Below are positions 8,395 through 16,135 of a stretch of 37,277 nucleotides of DNA, piece after piece. The stretch's first letter is position 1; the number at the start of each line of letters is the position of its first letter. The position numbers and the translations under genes were made by a program. The notes under the pieces were generated by a model. That model searched no databases. It was not told the origin of the DNA and worked only from the letters and a program-made list of their open reading frames with translations. Location: positions 1 through 37,277 of the forward strand of contig JAAYLU010000022.1 of assembly GCA_012521675.1 (NCBI GenBank), in the 5' to 3' direction. This DNA comes from Synergistaceae bacterium (lineage in GTDB: Bacteria > Synergistota > Synergistia > Synergistales > Aminobacteriaceae).

Positions 8395-8834
8395 TGTTCG
8401 TCGGCCTCCCCGCCGAAGAGGAAGGGGGCGGGGAACAGGTCGGCGAGGGATGAGAGAACGTAAGAGTCGCCATCCTCGAAGACCAGAACCATGTCCGGGT
8501 TGAACTCCGCCAGGAACTGCCTGCACGCGCCGCAGGGGAGGCAGGGCTCGCCCGGGACGCCCACTATTGCGGCGGCCAGCGGCTTTCTGCCCCCGCGCGC
8601 TATCATGGCGGTCGCAGCGCTTCTCTCCGCACAGATCGACAGCCCGTAGGAGCTGTTCTCCACGTTGCACGCCGGGATCAGTTCGTCCATGCCCTCGACG
8701 AATAGGGCCGCACCGACCGGGAATCGCGAGTAGGGCGAGTACGACCTGGCGCGAGCCTCCCTTGCCGCCTCGAGGAGCTCATTGATCGAGGGCCAGTCCG
8801 CGGGCCATGAATAGTCCTTTTTCAGCGGGTTCAT
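8391..8834 (-). CDS. cdd: cytidine deaminase
   Basis: This enzyme hydrolyses cytidine and deoxycytidine to the uridine forms in pyrimidine salvage. It has the small tetrameric type length of 147 residues. The zinc site is complete: Cys68-Ala-Glu70 within the CAERSA motif, and Cys101/Cys104 within PCGACRQ. The substrate loop NVENSSYG precedes it. The gene overlaps corC by 4 bp (ATGA) and era by 4 bp (TTGA), so it is embedded in one operon. In Firmicutes the same cdd-era pair follows ybeY and dgkA. Confidence 0.95.
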   Translation of the reverse strand: MNPLKKDYSWPADWPSINELLEAAREARARSYSPYSRFPVGAALFVEGMDELIPACNVENSSYGLSICAERSAATAMIARGGRKPLAAAIVGVPGEPCLPCGACRQFLAEFNPDMVLVFEDGDSYVLSSLADLFPAPFLFGGEADEH

Positions 8835-10141
8835 TCCGTGTCCTCCGGCGTCATTTCTTCGTCATTCTCCCTCGGGATCAGGCGAAGGAGCTTTATCCTG
8901 TGATCCTCCACTTCCACTATCTCAATCTCCCACTCGCCAGCGCCATCGTCCGGCGTGTATGTCAGCCTTTCCCCCGGAGAGGGGAAGTCCCCGGAGATAG
9001 ACAGGGCCAGCCCCGCCAAGCTCTCCGCGTCCTCGGAGTCGAAATGCGCGTCCAGAAGCTCGCTGAGGTCCTCGAGTCCCATGGTCCCCTGCACTATGTA
9101 GCTTCCGTCTTCCCGTTCGGTGAAGGCGGGATTGTCCTTGTCGTACTCGTCCTGTATCTCCCCGACGATCTCCTCCAGAAGATCCTCGAGGGTGGCTATC
9201 CCCGCCACACCGCCGTATTCGTCCACGGCCACCCCCATGTGTATGTGCTTCTTCTTCATGTTGTTGAAGAGCTCGACCACCCTCATGCTCTCGGGCACGA
9301 AGAGGGCCTCCCTCATTATGGACGAAACCGGGGATGCCGTCTTGCCCTCCAGCAGATAGGGTATCGTGTCCTTTACGTAGAGGATGCCGACTATGTCGTC
9401 GAGGTTTTCCCTGAACACCGGTATCCTGGAGTGTCCGTGCTCCAGGAAGATCTTGATGGCCTCCTCGAGGGTGTAGTCGGCGGGGACGGCGTCCATGTCG
9501 GTCCTGGGGACCATTATCTCGTAGACCCTGGTCTCCTCGAAGGAGATCACTCCGTGGATCATCCTTCTCTCGACCTCCTCCAGGGCGCCGGACTCCTGCC
9601 CGATGATCACCATCTGCTCAAACTCCTCCCTGGTGACAAAGGGGTGACGGGCCTTCACCTCGACCTTGAAGAGCACACCGAGCAGCTTTACTGTCGCGAG
9701 CAACAACCACAGGAAGGGCGCGAGCAGGATGTCCAACAGCCTGAGGAAGGGCAGGGACATCACCAGAACCGTGTCCTGGTTTATGATGGCGACGCTCTTG
9801 GGGAAGACCTCTCCGAAGATGACTATGAGGGCGGTCATGAGAGGGACTACGACCAGTACCCCGATATGACCCATCAGCCTGATGGAGAGAGAGGCGGCCA
9901 GCGCGCTGGCTGCTATATTGACTAGGTTGTTCGAGATCAGCACGATGGTAAGAGCCCGCTGCACGTCGCGAAGCAGCCAGTCGAAGAAGCGCTTCCGATA
10001 GGGATGTCGCTCCGACAGGGCGAGTATCTTCCCGCGGCCGGACGAGGTTATGGCCGTCTCGGCGGCGCTGAAAAAGGCTGATAGCAGGAGCAGGGTGGTC
10101 AACAACAGGATCATCTGCACGACGGAGGCGCTCATCGTCAT
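8831..10141 (-). CDS. CorC/HlyC-family CNNM-type transporter or membrane CBS protein
   Basis: This is an inner-membrane protein of the hemolysin C/CorC/CNNM superfamily, whose members are linked to Mg2+ or Co2+ export or homeostasis. The substrate here is not shown by sequence. The 436 residues comprise a DUF21/CNNM transmembrane domain (about 1-165) with SAFFSAAETAITSS, SNNLVNIAASA and FGEVFPKS. Two CBS modules follow (about 195-330), beginning at MVPRTDMDAV and including VAVDEYGGVAGIATLEDLLEEIVGEI. A C-terminal CorC/HlyC domain comes last, around residues 345-425. The start overlaps the ybeY stop (ATGA), and a second ATG two codons in is equally possible. The ybeY-corC adjacency is typical of Proteobacteria. 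Confidence 0.92.
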   Translation of the reverse strand: MTMSASVVQMILLLTTLLLLSAFFSAAETAITSSGRGKILALSERHPYRKRFFDWLLRDVQRALTIVLISNNLVNIAASALAASLSIRLMGHIGVLVVVPLMTALIVIFGEVFPKSVAIINQDTVLVMSLPFLRLLDILLAPFLWLLLATVKLLGVLFKVEVKARHPFVTREEFEQMVIIGQESGALEEVERRMIHGVISFEETRVYEIMVPRTDMDAVPADYTLEEAIKIFLEHGHSRIPVFRENLDDIVGILYVKDTIPYLLEGKTASPVSSIMREALFVPESMRVVELFNNMKKKHIHMGVAVDEYGGVAGIATLEDLLEEIVGEIQDEYDKDNPAFTEREDGSYIVQGTMGLEDLSELLDAHFDSEDAESLAGLALSISGDFPSPGERLTYTPDDGAGEWEIEIVEVEDHRIKLLRLIPRENDEEMTPEDTE

Positions 10142-10659
10142 CCCGCCCGAACCGGCCCGCTGAAGACCAATGCCTTCAGCAGTTCCGTCTTTATCCGTTC
10201 CGTTGTCTGCTCCATGGCGATTCTACGGTCCTCGGTATCGTGATCCCAAGCCAGCAGGTGCAGAAAGCCGTGTGCGAGAAGAAGCGCCATCTCGTCTGGA
10301 AGGGCCTCTTCGGAGGCGGCGTTCTTTCGGGCGACATCGGGGCATATTAGGATGTCCCCCAGGGGAAGGGTGGGCAGCATCCTGCTCGGGCGGAACTCGC
10401 CGTCCTCCTCCCAGAGCGGGAAGGAGAGGACGTCCGTAGCTTCGTCCACTCCCATGTGCTCCCTGTTGCGCTCTCTCATCAGACCTTCGGGAATGAAGGA
10501 GAGGGATATTTCGACTCTCTTCGGCAGGGCGCCCTTGGGGGTCAAGGCCTCCAATGCGTCCGCCAGCACCAATTCGGCTCTCTCCCGGGCGAATGGCGGT
10601 GTACTTGCCGGGATGGTCTCCTCATTGTCCTCGAGGCGAAGGTGAACCTTCACTGACAT
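10138..10659 (-). CDS. ybeY: endoribonuclease YbeY (rRNA maturation factor)
   Basis: YbeY is a zinc-dependent single-strand endoribonuclease needed for 16S rRNA 3'-end maturation and ribosome quality control. The metal motif HGFLHLLAWDH (residues 130-140) has all three His. The upstream block NREHMGVDEATDVLSFP is characteristic. The gene overlaps the end of pgpH by 38 bp. ATG at 10659 was chosen over an ATG at 10677 because AGGAGG lies between them; its spacing to 10659 is only about 3 nt. A GTG at 10653 has the better spacing of 9, so the N-terminus is uncertain by a couple of residues. Confidence 0.94.
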   Translation of the reverse strand: MSVKVHLRLEDNEETIPASTPPFARERAELVLADALEALTPKGALPKRVEISLSFIPEGLMRERNREHMGVDEATDVLSFPLWEEDGEFRPSRMLPTLPLGDILICPDVARKNAASEEALPDEMALLLAHGFLHLLAWDHDTEDRRIAMEQTTERIKTELLKALVFSGPVRAG

Positions 10660-12751
10660 CTGCCTCCTGTTTTTCATCTTTGGTTTTTTGTTCGGCCGAC
10701 TCTTTTATCTCCTTGACCTTGCGGGTATGATACATCGTCCTAAGCGATGAGAGCAATGTCTCCTTGATGATCGATAGGTCCCGGAGGGTGAAGTCCACGT
10801 CGTCGAGCTGGCCCTCTGCTATCTTGGCGTCCACGACCCTGTTTATAGTGTCGCCGATGTCGTACACGGAATCCGCGCCGGCACGGAACTCGGACCTGAC
10901 GGCGGCCTCGACCGAGTCTATCAGCATCAGAAGGCCCGTCTCCTTGCTCTGGGGGCGCGGTCCCGGGTAGCGGAACTGGTCGCTCGGCACGGGTGTGCCC
11001 ATGCTCTCGGCCTTCTTGAGGAAGTATGTCAGGGCCGTGGTGCCATGGTGCTCCGCTATGAAGGAGCGTATGATCCTTGGCAGGTGGTATTCCTGCGCAA
11101 GTTCAAGCCCCTCCCTGACGTGGGCTATGATGACCAGGGCCGATAGAGAGGGCTTGAGCTCGTCGTGGATATTGTCGCCGCCCATCTGGTTCTCGACGAA
11201 GGCCTCGGGGCGACGCAGCTTGCCGATGTCGTGGAAGTAAGCGCCCGCTTTCAGAAGATTGGCGTTCATGTCCAGCTTGTCGGCTATCGTCTCGGCCAGG
11301 GTGCCAAGCATCAACGAGTGGTGATAGGTCCCCGGCGCCTCCATCTGAAGCCTCTTGAGAAGGGGGTTCGACGGGTGGCTGAGCTCTATCAGGCGCAGGG
11401 GCGACAGGACGTCGAAGACGTCCTCGAACAGGGGCAGGGCGGCGATTACCAGGCTGCTCCAGACGGCGATTCCCAGCACCAGTGGTACCAGTATCTCCGC
11501 CGAGAGGGAGAGATTGAAGGCCAGCCTGAGAGCAAGTCCTGCACCGGTCTGAAGCAGTCCAAGTAGAAAGAGCTGTTTCCAAAGCCTGCCCCTGGAATGA
11601 GCGTCTTTCAGCACGAAGTAGCCTCCGAAGGCGCTGACTATGCCCATCAGGGCCACGAGCAGGACGTGCAGGGTCGAGAAGCCGGAGACGACGAGAGCAC
11701 CGAGGATTCCACCCACCATGACAAGCTGAAGAGCTGAGTGAGCAGGCAGAGTCAGGTAGGAGCATCCTGCCAGGAAGAGGCTGCCCATTCCCTGGACGGA
11801 GAAGAGAGAGGAGACGTATTCCACTATCCAGCTCAACCCGACGATGAACGACAGGTAGAGCCATGGCGGTTCGACCTCGGGGGCTTCTCTGTCGGTCTGA
11901 GTGGCGAGCCAGAGAGGCCATAGGAGTATTGTCGTAAGGGCAAACAGTATCTGTTTCCACGGGAAGGAGAGCATCGAGTAGCCCTGCGCCTCCAGGATCC
12001 CGGCGGCCTGGTCCGTTATTATCTGCCCCTTGTCCACTATGACGTCTCCGGGGGCGACTTTTCTTTCGACAGGCTGCAGGGTCGAGCCTATCTCCTCCCT
12101 GAGAGAGCGAGTGAGGTCCGCGTCTATGTGAACAAGGGGCTGCAGTATCTCGTCGAGGATCTGGAAAACGACGTTAGCGTCCTCGATGGGCAGGGAGAGC
12201 TCCTCTATCTCCCTCCAGATGTTCTCCGGCGACCATGCGATCTCTCCCCCGGCGATCGAGTCCGCGTCTAGGTAGAGGCGGCTGAGACGTGCGCTCTCCA
12301 TGAGGATGGTCTTCCCGGGCTCCTCCGGGTACTGGTTTATCAGCTCGGTCAGGCCGGGAGAGAGCGAAAGGCCGGAGATGTCGCCCGCCGCCATGGACTC
12401 GATCTTGGAGATGAGCCTGTCCATGGCCGCGCCGTCTCGCACCAGCACGCCTGCGACAGTGTCCCCCACGCGGGCGCGGAGGATCGAGGTGCTCTCGTCG
12501 TCCGTGTACTTGAATGGAAAGAGGGCGAAGTAGGTCCTGGGCGAGGGCTCTCCGGGAAGAAAGCCGGAGGTCCTGTCCTCGAAGAACCATTTGAGAAATA
12601 TTACGGTCAGCGCAAAGGCAACGAGCAGAAGCAGCGACAGGGAGCGATAGTCCGCCGACTTGCCTTCGCCCTTGAGCAGTGAGCCTCCGTATTTTTTGGG
12701 CCCGCGCCTAGAGGCCGAGCCTCTATGCCTGAGGTTCGCGCTGTCGTTCAT
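10622..12751 (-). CDS. pgpH: 7TM-HD phosphohydrolase, PgpH-type cyclic di-AMP phosphodiesterase
   Basis: PgpH-type proteins hydrolyse the second messenger c-di-AMP to pApA at the membrane. This 709-residue protein has a basic N-terminus and one TM segment (SLSLLLLVAFALTVIFL). An extracytoplasmic 7TMR-HDED domain follows, running to about residue 265, and then a cluster of about six to seven hydrophobic segments. A cytoplasmic HD domain contains YHHSLMLGTLAE, His507-Asp508 in FHDIGKL, IIAHVREG and FIAEHHGTT, so the metal ligands are present. The end is a charged low-complexity tail. The gene overlaps phoH by 29 bp upstream and ybeY downstream. With cdaA and cdaR at 27344-29528, the window encodes both synthesis and breakdown of c-di-AMP. 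Confidence 0.93.
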   Translation of the reverse strand: MNDSANLRHRGSASRRGPKKYGGSLLKGEGKSADYRSLSLLLLVAFALTVIFLKWFFEDRTSGFLPGEPSPRTYFALFPFKYTDDESTSILRARVGDTVAGVLVRDGAAMDRLISKIESMAAGDISGLSLSPGLTELINQYPEEPGKTILMESARLSRLYLDADSIAGGEIAWSPENIWREIEELSLPIEDANVVFQILDEILQPLVHIDADLTRSLREEIGSTLQPVERKVAPGDVIVDKGQIITDQAAGILEAQGYSMLSFPWKQILFALTTILLWPLWLATQTDREAPEVEPPWLYLSFIVGLSWIVEYVSSLFSVQGMGSLFLAGCSYLTLPAHSALQLVMVGGILGALVVSGFSTLHVLLVALMGIVSAFGGYFVLKDAHSRGRLWKQLFLLGLLQTGAGLALRLAFNLSLSAEILVPLVLGIAVWSSLVIAALPLFEDVFDVLSPLRLIELSHPSNPLLKRLQMEAPGTYHHSLMLGTLAETIADKLDMNANLLKAGAYFHDIGKLRRPEAFVENQMGGDNIHDELKPSLSALVIIAHVREGLELAQEYHLPRIIRSFIAEHHGTTALTYFLKKAESMGTPVPSDQFRYPGPRPQSKETGLLMLIDSVEAAVRSEFRAGADSVYDIGDTINRVVDAKIAEGQLDDVDFTLRDLSIIKETLLSSLRTMYHTRKVKEIKESAEQKTKDEKQEADVSEGSPSPRGQ

Positions 12752-13733
12752 ATCTCTCGTAAGCCCTTACCACCTTCTGTACTATTTCGTGCCTGACCAC
12801 GTCGGAATCGGTGAGATTGAAGAATTCGATCCCCTGAATCCCCTCGAGTATTTCTCTCACCTGAATCAGGCCGGACTTTTTGCCGTTCGGCAGGTCTATC
12901 TGGGTTATGTCCCCCGTTATCACAGCCTTCGAGCCGAAGCCGAGGCGGGTGAGGAACATCTTCATCTGCTCGGGTGTCGTGTTCTGCGCCTCGTCCAGAA
13001 TTATGAAGCTGTCGTTCAGGGTCCTTCCCCTCATGTAGGCCAGGGGAGCGATCTCTATGACGCCCTTGTCCACGTGACGCAAGAAACGCTCCGGGGTCAG
13101 GAGGTCGTAAAAGGCGTCGTAGAGGGGACGCACGTACGGCTCCACTTTTTCCCGGAGGTCTCCCGGGAGGTAGCCGAGGCTCTCCCCCGCCTCCACCGCG
13201 GGCCTCACGAGGACGATCCTGCTGATTGCAGAGGCCTTCAACAGGGCGACTGCATGGCAGACGGCAAGGAAGGTCTTGCCCGTTCCCGCGGGACCGATGG
13301 CGAATACTATGTCGTTGTTTCTGACCGCCTCCAGGTATCTTCTCTGCCCCTCCGTCTTGGAGCGTATGGGTTTTCCTCTCGCCGTGGTGCAGATGACCTC
13401 GGAGAAGAGAGGGGCAAGATCGACCGAGCCTTTTTCCGCTATCATGTCCATGGCGTACCGAACGTCTGCCAGGTGAAGCGAGTGCCCCCTGGAGGCTATT
13501 TTGTGAAGCTGCTCGAGGAGGCGGAAGGCAACCTCGACCGCCTCCTCGTCAGGGCCGCGAACGGCCACCTTGTTCCCTCTCACGATCAGGCTGACCGGGT
13601 ATCGCTGCTCTATCTCGGAGAGGTTTTCGTCTCCGTTTCCCGCGAAACGATACATGGTCTCGATGTCCGCGAAGCTTAGCTCGCGGAGAAACGGGCCTTG
13701 CTCGTCCTTGCTGTTTATCACGTCTATGCGCAT
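12723..13733 (-). CDS. phoH: PhoH-family ATPase
   Basis: PhoH/YbeZ proteins are cytoplasmic ATPases linked to RNA metabolism and commonly encoded next to YbeY. The Walker A motif GPAGTGKT is at residues 147-154. Walker B is in SFIILDEAQNTTPEQMKMFLTRLG, followed by the GDITQIDLP motif. An N-terminal KH-like region precedes the ATPase domain. The product is 336 residues, in the family range. The open frame extends upstream into the carboxyltransferase gene in a shadow frame, but the conserved protein starts at the ATG at 13733. GAGGAGG abuts that ATG with no spacer, so initiation at a GTG four codons later is possible. Confidence 0.94.
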   Translation of the reverse strand: MRIDVINSKDEQGPFLRELSFADIETMYRFAGNGDENLSEIEQRYPVSLIVRGNKVAVRGPDEEAVEVAFRLLEQLHKIASRGHSLHLADVRYAMDMIAEKGSVDLAPLFSEVICTTARGKPIRSKTEGQRRYLEAVRNNDIVFAIGPAGTGKTFLAVCHAVALLKASAISRIVLVRPAVEAGESLGYLPGDLREKVEPYVRPLYDAFYDLLTPERFLRHVDKGVIEIAPLAYMRGRTLNDSFIILDEAQNTTPEQMKMFLTRLGFGSKAVITGDITQIDLPNGKKSGLIQVREILEGIQGIEFFNLTDSDVVRHEIVQKVVRAYERYERQREPQA

Positions 13734-13753
13734 CCTCCTCGGGGACTGTATGT

Positions 13754-15277
13754 CTATACCGGGTATCCCACCCCGTCGACCAGCTCCGCGACCCCCACGT
13801 CGATTTTCATCTCCCTGGCGAACTTCTTCACGAGGAAGTCCTTTGCGATCACGGGGAACAGGACATAGCTGAGCACGTCCTCGGGCTGGAGCATCCAGGG
13901 CGCGATTGCCTTCCTGGCCTTGTCGAGCTCGGGCTCGATCAGCTCGGCGGGCCTGCGGGTTATCGGGACCGCGTCGCCGACGACCTTCTTCCGTATCTCC
14001 GGGTCGACTTCCGCGGGCGGCTTGCCGTATTCTCCACGGAAGTAGCTCTTCACCTCGCTGGGGACTACCTTCCACCTCTCTCCCATCAGGACGTTCAGAG
14101 TGGCCTGGGTGCCCACCAGCTGGCTCGTCGGAGTCACAAGGGGCGGGTATCCCATCTCCTTGCGCACTCTTGGGACCTCCTCTAGCACCTCGGGAAGCCT
14201 GGCAATGGCCTTCTGTTCTTTGAGCTGGCTCACCAGGTTCGAGTACATCCCTCCGGGGATCTGGTAGAGGAGCACGTTGATGTCCACTCCGCCGAGGTCG
14301 ATGAAGATGTCGGAGTATTTTTCGCGCACTTTTTTAAAGTGCATCGCCACGGGGAGGAGCTTCTCGAGCTCGATTCCCGTGTCCAGCTCTCCTCCCCTGA
14401 GGGCCGCCACCATCGACTCCACTGGAGGCTGACTCGTGCCGAGGGCGAAGGGGGAGATGGCGCAGTCAACCACGTCCGCTCCCGCCTCGAGGCCGGCGTA
14501 GTAAGCCATGGAGGCCATCCCGCTGGTGTAGTGGGAGTGTATATGCAAGGGCAGGTCTGTCTCCTGCTTAATCGTCCTGACCAGGGCCGCGGTCTCCACC
14601 GGGCTGATAATCCCCGCCATGTCCTTGATGCATATCGAGTCGGCGCCCATGGACTTCATGTCCTTTGCCAGCTTGCCGAACGACTCCAGCGAATGCACGG
14701 GCGAGAGGGTGAACGAGAATGCCAGCTGAAGGTGCGCTCCCTCTTTCTTGACCTGGTCCGCTGCGACCTCCATGTTGCGAAGGTCGTTGAGGGCATCGAA
14801 GACCCTTATTATGTCCAGCCCGTTGCCGATGGCCCTCTTGACAAACTCACGGATTGTGTCGTCGGCGTAGTGGCGGTAGCCGACTACGTTCTGGCCGCGG
14901 AGCAGCATCTGGAGCTTCGTCTTTTTAAAGAGTCTGCGCATCGAGCGAAGTCTCTCCCACGGGTCCTCGTCGAGGAAGCGCATGCAGCTGTCGTACGTCG
15001 CGCCGCCCCACACCTCCATCGAGTGAAACCCGACCTCGTCCATCTGTTCGATTATGCCGGTCATGTCCTCCACTCTCATTCGAGTGGCCATGAGCGACTG
15101 GTGCGCGTCGCGGAGGGTGGTGTCGGTTATGCCGGCCCTTCTGCCGGGCTCTGCCTTTTTTTCTGTCTTCTTTCGCTCTTCTTTTTTCTCCTGTCTCTCC
15201 TCGACCTTCGCCCTCTTGGAGGGGGACGGCTTCGACGAAGCCGCTTCGGTCTTCTTTTTTTTGTTCGGGGCACTCAT
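13754..15277 (-). CDS. biotin-dependent carboxyltransferase subunit (oxaloacetate decarboxylase alpha / pyruvate carboxylase B type)
   Basis: This is the carboxyltransferase that moves CO2 between biotin and pyruvate/oxaloacetate. The core starts at ITDTTLRDAHQSLMATRMR (residue 50 on), and LRGQNVVGYRHY follows. CIKDMAG holds the Lys that is carbamylated in this family, and HIHSHYTSGMA holds the metal-binding His pair. A PYC_OADA-like helical region completes it. The 507 residues end after that region, so there is no C-terminal biotinyl domain and a separate biotin carrier must exist elsewhere. The first 47 residues are an unusual Lys/Glu-rich low-complexity tail encoded partly by an eight-A run. 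The ATG at 15277 is chosen because GGAGG lies 9 nt upstream. Oxaloacetate decarboxylase, pyruvate carboxylase B and the transcarboxylase 5S subunit cannot be told apart from this gene alone. Confidence 0.88.
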   Translation of the reverse strand: MSAPNKKKKTEAASSKPSPSKRAKVEERQEKKEERKKTEKKAEPGRRAGITDTTLRDAHQSLMATRMRVEDMTGIIEQMDEVGFHSMEVWGGATYDSCMRFLDEDPWERLRSMRRLFKKTKLQMLLRGQNVVGYRHYADDTIREFVKRAIGNGLDIIRVFDALNDLRNMEVAADQVKKEGAHLQLAFSFTLSPVHSLESFGKLAKDMKSMGADSICIKDMAGIISPVETAALVRTIKQETDLPLHIHSHYTSGMASMAYYAGLEAGADVVDCAISPFALGTSQPPVESMVAALRGGELDTGIELEKLLPVAMHFKKVREKYSDIFIDLGGVDINVLLYQIPGGMYSNLVSQLKEQKAIARLPEVLEEVPRVRKEMGYPPLVTPTSQLVGTQATLNVLMGERWKVVPSEVKSYFRGEYGKPPAEVDPEIRKKVVGDAVPITRRPAELIEPELDKARKAIAPWMLQPEDVLSYVLFPVIAKDFLVKKFAREMKIDVGVAELVDGVGYPV

Positions 15278-15322
15278 ACTCAATATCCTCCACCTGTCCT
15301 ATGATAGTTTACGAAGTGCCAA

Positions 15323-16132
15323 CTAGGTTCTACCGATGCGCCTTTTCGCCTCTTCCCAGAGTCCGTCCAACGCACCGAGCGAGAAACTGTCCCAGGGACG
15401 GCCTGTCTCCCGGACCATCGACTCTACTATCCTGAACCGCTCGGTGAATTTCTTGTTCGCCTTTCCAAGGGCCGAATCGGGGTTTACGTCGAGATGCCTA
15501 GCGAGGTTTACCGCCGCAAAAATGAGGTCTCCGATCTCCTCTTCAAGCAGATCGATGTCTCCCTCCCCGACGGCGTCTCTCACCTCCGACAGCTCCTCCT
15601 CGATCTTGTCGTATATTGGATCGAGGTCGCCTTTTTCCCAGTCGAAGCCGACATGAGCGGCCTTCGACTGTATGCGTGCCGCTTTGGCCAGAGGGGGAAG
15701 TCCCTCCGGGACGCCTGCCAGCAGGGATGTGTCCTTTTTCTTGCCCTTCTTCTCCAGGCCCTTGATCTCCTCCCATTTCCGGAGGACCTGGCCGCTTGTC
15801 TCCGCCGACCAGTCGGAGAAGACGTGAGGGTGGCGCCTGGTCATCTTGTCCACCAGCCCCTGTATTACATCACCGATTGAGAAGGTCCCCTCCTCCTCGC
15901 CTATTCTGGCGAGGAAGACCACCTGGAGCAGGAGGTCGCCCGCCTCCTCCACTATGTCCGGTGTCTCGCCGGTCGAGATGGCATCCACCAGCTCGTACGC
16001 CTCCTCGACTATGTAAGTCCTTAGGCTCTCCATAGTCTGTTCCCTGTCCCAGGGGCAGCCGTCCTCCGCGCGCAGGCGCGCCATTACCTCGACCAGCCCC
16101 CCGAAAGCCTCCTGGTATCCTTTTTCAGCCAT
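15323..16132 (-). CDS. mazG: nucleoside triphosphate pyrophosphohydrolase MazG
   Basis: MazG hydrolyses NTPs and dNTPs to monophosphates and pyrophosphate, a house-cleaning role. At 269 residues it is the long, two-domain type. The N-terminal domain has CPWDREQTMESLRTYIVEEAYE, with the EExxE metal motif, and VEEAGDLLLQVVF. The C-terminal domain repeats the pattern with EEELSEVRDAV and EEEIGDLIFAAVNLARHL. Three bases separate it from mfd, so the two are cotranscribed. In Bacillus the mazG homologue yabN likewise follows mfd after sporulation genes. Confidence 0.95.
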   Translation of the reverse strand: MAEKGYQEAFGGLVEVMARLRAEDGCPWDREQTMESLRTYIVEEAYELVDAISTGETPDIVEEAGDLLLQVVFLARIGEEEGTFSIGDVIQGLVDKMTRRHPHVFSDWSAETSGQVLRKWEEIKGLEKKGKKKDTSLLAGVPEGLPPLAKAARIQSKAAHVGFDWEKGDLDPIYDKIEEELSEVRDAVGEGDIDLLEEEIGDLIFAAVNLARHLDVNPDSALGKANKKFTERFRIVESMVRETGRPWDSFSLGALDGLWEEAKRRIGRT

Positions 16133-16135
16133 ATT

